The position numbers and the translations under genes were made by a program. From Candidatus Ferrigenium altingense (lineage in GTDB: Bacteria > Pseudomonadota > Gammaproteobacteria > Burkholderiales > Gallionellaceae), in the NCBI GenBank assembly GCA_020621985.1, contig JAHRYS010000001.1:434001-498000 (forward strand): a stretch of 64,000 nucleotides of DNA, given 5' to 3'. The notes below the pieces were generated by a model. That model was not told the DNA's origin. It saw only the letters and a list, made by a program, of their open reading frames with translations, and ran no database searches. This document shows, in pieces, positions 59,276 through 64,000 of the stretch; positions within the stretch are counted from its first letter, which is position 1; the number at the start of each line of letters is the position of its first letter.

Positions 59276-62200
59276 ATGGTGATGACAGACAACAGCGGCA
59301 GCAGTAAAAAATTAATGCAGGCATTTTTCTCTCCTGCCGTGGCCCTGATGAATCGCCTGGATGTCACCAGGAAATTCGTGCTGCTGGGGTTGATGTCCTT
59401 GGTCGCGATAGCGGTAGTGGTGTACAGCCTGTTTGTCAGCCTTGACCGGGTTATCATCTCCTCGCAACGGGAGCTGAAAGGCCTCGAGCTGATCAAGTCA
59501 TTTCCCCGGACTGTGCGGGTCCTCCAGCAACACCGTGGGCTTTCGGCCGGAATTTTCGGTGGCAATGTGACCCTGCGGGACGGTCGTGCCAGCACGGAAA
59601 AGGAAGTGGCCAAAGCATTGAATGAAATGTGGGGCAAGCCGTTTGCCGGCATAGCCTTGAGCGAAGACTTGCAGCACATCATGGCAGACTGGGAGCGCCT
59701 GCGCGAAGAGGGACTCAATTGGACGGCGGCTGAAAACTTTGCCGCGCACACTCGTCTGATCAGCCGGATACAGTTATTCGAGGGGATGGTTGCGGATGAA
59801 TACGCGCTGACCCTGGATCCTGAACTCAGCACGTTCTACCTGATCGATACCATTATTAACAAGTTGCCGCATGCGCTTGAGCATCTTGGGCAGTTACGCG
59901 CATACGGCACCGGTATCCTGGCCGGCAAACAGGCCACTGCGCAGCAGAAGACCGAATTAAATATCCTGATTGTCGAACTCGATGATGCGCTTGGGATGCT
60001 CAGAACCAACCTCGACAAGACCGGCCGCCACAACCCTGCACTACAGGGTTTAATCTCGACGGCGTCTGGAGATATCACCGATTCGGCGCAGCGAGTTACC
60101 AGTCTCGTGACATCGGACATTCTCACCGGTCATTTTGCTACGCTCCACAATGACTTTTTCGGGATGTCCACTGTGGCGATCGACAAAAGTTACGCGCAAC
60201 TATATAAAACACTGCTGCCGACGGCCGAAACTCTGATCAAGGAGCGTACTGCGCGGGCGGAAAATACATTACGCGCCAGTATCGGCATCGCCGTTCTGCT
60301 GTTTCTGGCAGTGGCCTATTTCTCGATTGGCATCTGCCGCGCCATTATCGCCAATATTCGGTCGCTGGCCCGTTCGGCACGCGCCTTTGCCGGCGGCGAT
60401 CTGAATGAGCGGGTCAATCTCGGTGCACACGATGAACTCGGCCAAGTGGGCGACAGTTTCAACGAAATGGCCGACGGATTCAGCGCGTTATTGAAAGTGT
60501 CCCGTGAAAATGAAGCGCGCCTGCACGACCTGTCGATGCACCTCGAAGAGCGGGTGAAAGAGCGCACTATTGAACTGGAGTCAGCTCAGCAGTTGACCGA
60601 ATCGCTGCTGCGGCGCAACCAGGCTTTGATGATGACCTCCATGGATGGCATCCATGTGATGGATATGCAGGGCAACATATTGGCGGCCAATGATGCCTTC
60701 TGCCGCATGCTGGGCTACACCCAGAAAGAGGTGGCTGGCCTCAATGTGGCCGACTGGGATGCGCAATGGCCGATTGAGGAGCTGCGGGCGAAATTCAGGG
60801 AGCTTATCGGCAAGAGCGCCATGTTCGAGACTCTGTATCGCCGCAAGGACGGCACACTGATCAATGCCGAGATCAGCGCCTCCGGCGTGGAGCTGGAAGG
60901 GCAGAATTTCATCTATGCATCATGCCGCGACATCACCGGACGCAAGAATGAGGAAGAGGCGCTCAAGCGGCATAAGCTGGTGATCGATACCGCCATAGAC
61001 GGCTTCTGGATAACCGATATGATGGGTAATCTGCAGGAAGCCAACGAGGCTTATGCAAAAATGTCGGGCTATACGGTCGATGAACTGGCGAACATGCACA
61101 TCAGCCAACTTGAAGCGAAAGAGCAATCGCCGGAAGAAGTCCGGGCGCATATCGCAAAGATCATTGCGCAAGGCTATGACCGGTTTGAGACACGCCATCG
61201 CCGCAAGGATGGGCATGAAATCGATATCGAGGTATCCGTTACTTGCATGGCGGAATCGCAGCAACTTTTCGTTTTCTGCCACGACATCACCAAGCGCAAG
61301 AAGACCGAAGAGGCGTTGCGCGTCGCGGCGACGGCCTTCGAGACGCATGAGGCCATCATGATTACCGATGCCGACGCGAATATCATCCGCGTCAATCAGG
61401 CGTTTACCGATATCACCGGCTATAGCCCGGAAGAGGTATTGGGCAAAAACCCGCGCATGATGAATTCCGAGCGGCAGGACAAGGCTTTTTACGCCGAGAT
61501 GTGGCAGCAACTGATCCATACCGGTACATGGTCGGGCGAGATTTGGGATAAACGCAAAAATGGCGAGATTTTTCCGAAGTGGATGACGGTGACCGCAGTA
61601 AAAAATGAACACCAGCAAACCGTTCAGTATGTCGCCATCTTCAGCGACATCACCGCGCGCAAGCGGGTCGAGGAGGAAATCCGCAACCTGGCGTTTTATG
61701 ATGCGCTGACCCAGTTGCCCAACCGGCGTTTGTTTATCGACCGCTTCCGCGCGGCTTTGCCTGCTTCCGCGCGCCACCATAACTATGGCGCGGTGTTGTT
61801 CATCGACATGGATAAGTTCAAGGTGCTTAACGACACGCTCGGGCATGACTACGGCGATTTGCTTCTGGTTGAGGTGGCTGTGCGGATCAAGTCCTGCGTG
61901 CGCGAAATGGATACCGTGGCAAGATTTGGCGGGGACGAATTTGTGGTGCTGATCGAGGAAATCGGCGATGACCGGGACGAGGCTTCGCGCAAGGCCGGGC
62001 TGGTAGGCGAAAAAATCCGCGAGGCGTTGGCGCGCCCTTACCGGCTTAAAGAGCGCGAGCACCATAGTTCACCCAGTATCGGCATCAATTTGTATCGCGG
62101 CAACGAAGAGACAGTGGACACCCTGCTTAAACATGCCGATCTGGCGATGTACCAGGCCAAGAGTTCCGGGCGCAATGCGGTGCGCTTTTTCGATACTGTC

Positions 62201-62986
62201 ATGCAACATAACGTGGCAGCGCATGCCGAACTGGTGAATGATTTGCGCCGCGCCATAGAACAGCGGCAATTGCATCTGTATTACCAGGTGCAAGTGGATG
62301 ACGATAACCGTCCGCTGGGGGCGGAGGCGTTGCTGCGCTGGATCCACCCGCAGCGCGGTATGGTCATGCCGGATCAGTTTATCCCGATCGCCGAAGAGAG
62401 CGCGCTGATCATCGAAATCGATGATTGGGTGCTGGAAACAGCCTGCCGGCAACTCGCCTCGTGGGGCGGCAATGCGCGAACGCGCGATTTGCTGCTGACC
62501 ATCAATATCAGCACCAAGCAGTTCGCCCTGCCGGATTTTGTGAATAAGGTGGCCAGCATGTTGCGCAAGCACCAGGTCAACCCTGCGCGCCTGAAACTGG
62601 AGCTGACCGAGCGCATGGTGCTGGACGACTTGGCCGGAACGGTGAAAAAAATGCATGCGCTTAAAGTGCTCGGCGTCAGTTTGTCGATGGACGATTTTGG
62701 CACCCGCTATTCGTCACTGTCCTACCTGAAACAGCTTCCAATCGATCAACTCAAGATAGACAAGGGCTTTGTGCAGGCTATTACCAAAGGCAGCGATGAC
62801 GCGCTGCTGGTGCAGAACATCATCGATCTGGTGAACAACTTCAACTTGAGCGTGATTGCAGAAGGGGTGGAAACCGAGGCGCAATTGGCTTCGCTCAAAC
62901 AGCGCGACTGCATCACCTACCAAGGTTTCCTGTTCGGTAAAGCCGTGCCGGTTGAGGAGTTCGAGAAGCTGCTGGGAGGGCTTTAG
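59276..62986 (+). CDS. Membrane PAS-GGDEF-EAL bifunctional c-di-GMP protein
   Basis: Two TMs flanking a periplasmic sensor, HAMP, several PAS, RFGGDEFVVLIEE, GAEALLRWIHPQRGMVMPDQFIPIAE, DDFGTRYSSLSYLKQLPIDQLKIDKGFV. Confidence 0.95.
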   Translation: MVMTDNSGSSKKLMQAFFSPAVALMNRLDVTRKFVLLGLMSLVAIAVVVYSLFVSLDRVIISSQRELKGLELIKSFPRTVRVLQQHRGLSAGIFGGNVTLRDGRASTEKEVAKALNEMWGKPFAGIALSEDLQHIMADWERLREEGLNWTAAENFAAHTRLISRIQLFEGMVADEYALTLDPELSTFYLIDTIINKLPHALEHLGQLRAYGTGILAGKQATAQQKTELNILIVELDDALGMLRTNLDKTGRHNPALQGLISTASGDITDSAQRVTSLVTSDILTGHFATLHNDFFGMSTVAIDKSYAQLYKTLLPTAETLIKERTARAENTLRASIGIAVLLFLAVAYFSIGICRAIIANIRSLARSARAFAGGDLNERVNLGAHDELGQVGDSFNEMADGFSALLKVSRENEARLHDLSMHLEERVKERTIELESAQQLTESLLRRNQALMMTSMDGIHVMDMQGNILAANDAFCRMLGYTQKEVAGLNVADWDAQWPIEELRAKFRELIGKSAMFETLYRRKDGTLINAEISASGVELEGQNFIYASCRDITGRKNEEEALKRHKLVIDTAIDGFWITDMMGNLQEANEAYAKMSGYTVDELANMHISQLEAKEQSPEEVRAHIAKIIAQGYDRFETRHRRKDGHEIDIEVSVTCMAESQQLFVFCHDITKRKKTEEALRVAATAFETHEAIMITDADANIIRVNQAFTDITGYSPEEVLGKNPRMMNSERQDKAFYAEMWQQLIHTGTWSGEIWDKRKNGEIFPKWMTVTAVKNEHQQTVQYVAIFSDITARKRVEEEIRNLAFYDALTQLPNRRLFIDRFRAALPASARHHNYGAVLFIDMDKFKVLNDTLGHDYGDLLLVEVAVRIKSCVREMDTVARFGGDEFVVLIEEIGDDRDEASRKAGLVGEKIREALARPYRLKEREHHSSPSIGINLYRGNEETVDTLLKHADLAMYQAKSSGRNAVRFFDTVMQHNVAAHAELVNDLRRAIEQRQLHLYYQVQVDDDNRPLGAEALLRWIHPQRGMVMPDQFIPIAEESALIIEIDDWVLETACRQLASWGGNARTRDLLLTINISTKQFALPDFVNKVASMLRKHQVNPARLKLELTERMVLDDLAGTVKKMHALKVLGVSLSMDDFGTRYSSLSYLKQLPIDQLKIDKGFVQAITKGSDDALLVQNIIDLVNNFNLSVIAEGVETEAQLASLKQRDCITYQGFLFGKAVPVEEFEKLLGGL

Positions 62987-63053
62987 GGGCGCGGCGTGCC
63001 CCTGCGCCATGCTAATATGAGCCGAGCGCATTTGATGCGCGTGAAGGTCGTTT

Positions 63054-64000
63054 ATGCAAAACCTGCTTCGCGGTAAATTCAACTTATTGGTTGCTATCCT
63101 GGTGGCCGCGGTTTTGCTGGCCGGTGTATTGCTGTACAGCCAATATGGCCGTGCCAAACCCGGTATAAAAATCGGTGTGCTGCACTCGCTCAGCGGCACG
63201 ATGGCGCCGAGCGAGGTGCCGCTGGTGGATGCGGTGCGGCTGGCGGTCGAAGAAGCCAACCAGTCGGGCGGATTGAACGGCCAGACCATCGAGATGATCG
63301 TTGCCGACTGCCGCTCCGATGCCGCATATTGCGCGCAGCAGGCGGAGAAGCTCATCACTCAGGACGGCGTTCAGGCGTTGTTTGGCTGCTGGACATCGGA
63401 TTGCCGCAAGGCGGTCAAAGCCGTCGTCGAAAAATATCATCATCTGCTGTTCTATCCGCTGCAATACGAAGGGCTGGAGCAATCGCCCGACATCTTTTAT
63501 ACCGGCGCGGCACCCAACCAGCAAATCATTCCGATGGCGTTCTGGGCTTTGCAAAATCACGGCAAACGCTATTACCTGATCGGTTCGGATTACATTTTTC
63601 CGCGCACCGCCAACCGCACGGTCAAGGACGTGCTGCTTGCGCAAGGCGGGCAGTTGCTTGGCGAGCGGTATTTGCCGCTGGGTGCGAGCGATATAGCGGC
63701 GGTGGTGCAGGAAATTGCCGCACAGCGTCCCGATTTTGTGGTCAACACGCTCAATGGTGACAGCAATCTGCATTTTTTTCGCGCGCTGCGCGCAGCAGGC
63801 ATCGATGCCAAAAAAATCCCGGTGTTTTCCACCAGCATCGCCGAAGTGGAATTGGCGGCGATCGGGGCCGATCTGGTGGCGGGGCATTACGCCGCATGGA
63901 ATTATTTCCAGAGCGTGGACAGCGACGAAAACAAGGCGTTCATCGCGCGCTTCAGGCAGCGCTTCGGCAAGGAGCGCGTGCTGGATGATCCGATGGAGGC
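63054..64000 (+). CDS. UrtA/AmiC-like periplasmic substrate-binding protein (3' end outside window)
   Basis: Signal anchor then IKIGVLHSLSGTMAPSEVPLVDAVRLAVEEANQSGGLNGQTIEMIVADCRSDA...LFYPLQYEGLEQSPDIFYTGAAPNQQIIPM; frame runs off the window. Confidence 0.85.
   Translation, partial: MQNLLRGKFNLLVAILVAAVLLAGVLLYSQYGRAKPGIKIGVLHSLSGTMAPSEVPLVDAVRLAVEEANQSGGLNGQTIEMIVADCRSDAAYCAQQAEKLITQDGVQALFGCWTSDCRKAVKAVVEKYHHLLFYPLQYEGLEQSPDIFYTGAAPNQQIIPMAFWALQNHGKRYYLIGSDYIFPRTANRTVKDVLLAQGGQLLGERYLPLGASDIAAVVQEIAAQRPDFVVNTLNGDSNLHFFRALRAAGIDAKKIPVFSTSIAEVELAAIGADLVAGHYAAWNYFQSVDSDENKAFIARFRQRFGKERVLDDPME

Overview
64-kb window from a GC-rich betaproteobacterial chromosome. The gene content suggests Gallionella/Sideroxydans/nitrifier-type taxa, but this is inference only. 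Housekeeping genes include rsgA, phhB, orn, murI, hemH, hrcA, nadK, recN, bamE, dapB, mfd, ispD, ispF, tsaB, rimI and a uracil-DNA glycosylase. There are several large signalling proteins: a REC-multi-PAS histidine kinase, a response regulator with a degenerate HD-GYP domain, a Ser/Thr kinase-HDOD-GAF fusion and a PAS-GGDEF-EAL protein. An RND efflux pair and an IetAS-like AAA ATPase + S8 protease pair (a reported anti-phage/plasmid-stability system) are also present.

The most interesting block is 40.0-51.8 kb. It holds a B-type heme-copper oxidase/NO-reductase-like locus (NorSY-CtaB-SCO-like) preceded by two paralogous microproteins missing from the ORF track. Next come a cytochrome b-[2Fe-2S]-FAD/NAD reductase fusion, an anchored periplasmic protein of unknown family, and a second heme-copper-oxidase-like protein that appears to lack two of the three CuB histidines. 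The block then contains a cytochrome b-2x[4Fe-4S]-MvhD-like fusion. A strong candidate c-di-GMP-I (GEMM) riboswitch with an intrinsic terminator lies upstream of a small exported protein. A 245-nt spacer inside the oxidase locus can form mutually exclusive RNA hairpins.

Another candidate uncharacterised operon (20.9-26.3 kb) combines a thermostable-hemolysin-like protein with AMP-ligase, SDR, radical SAM and PNPOx-like proteins. All calls come from reading the sequence; no database search was run.
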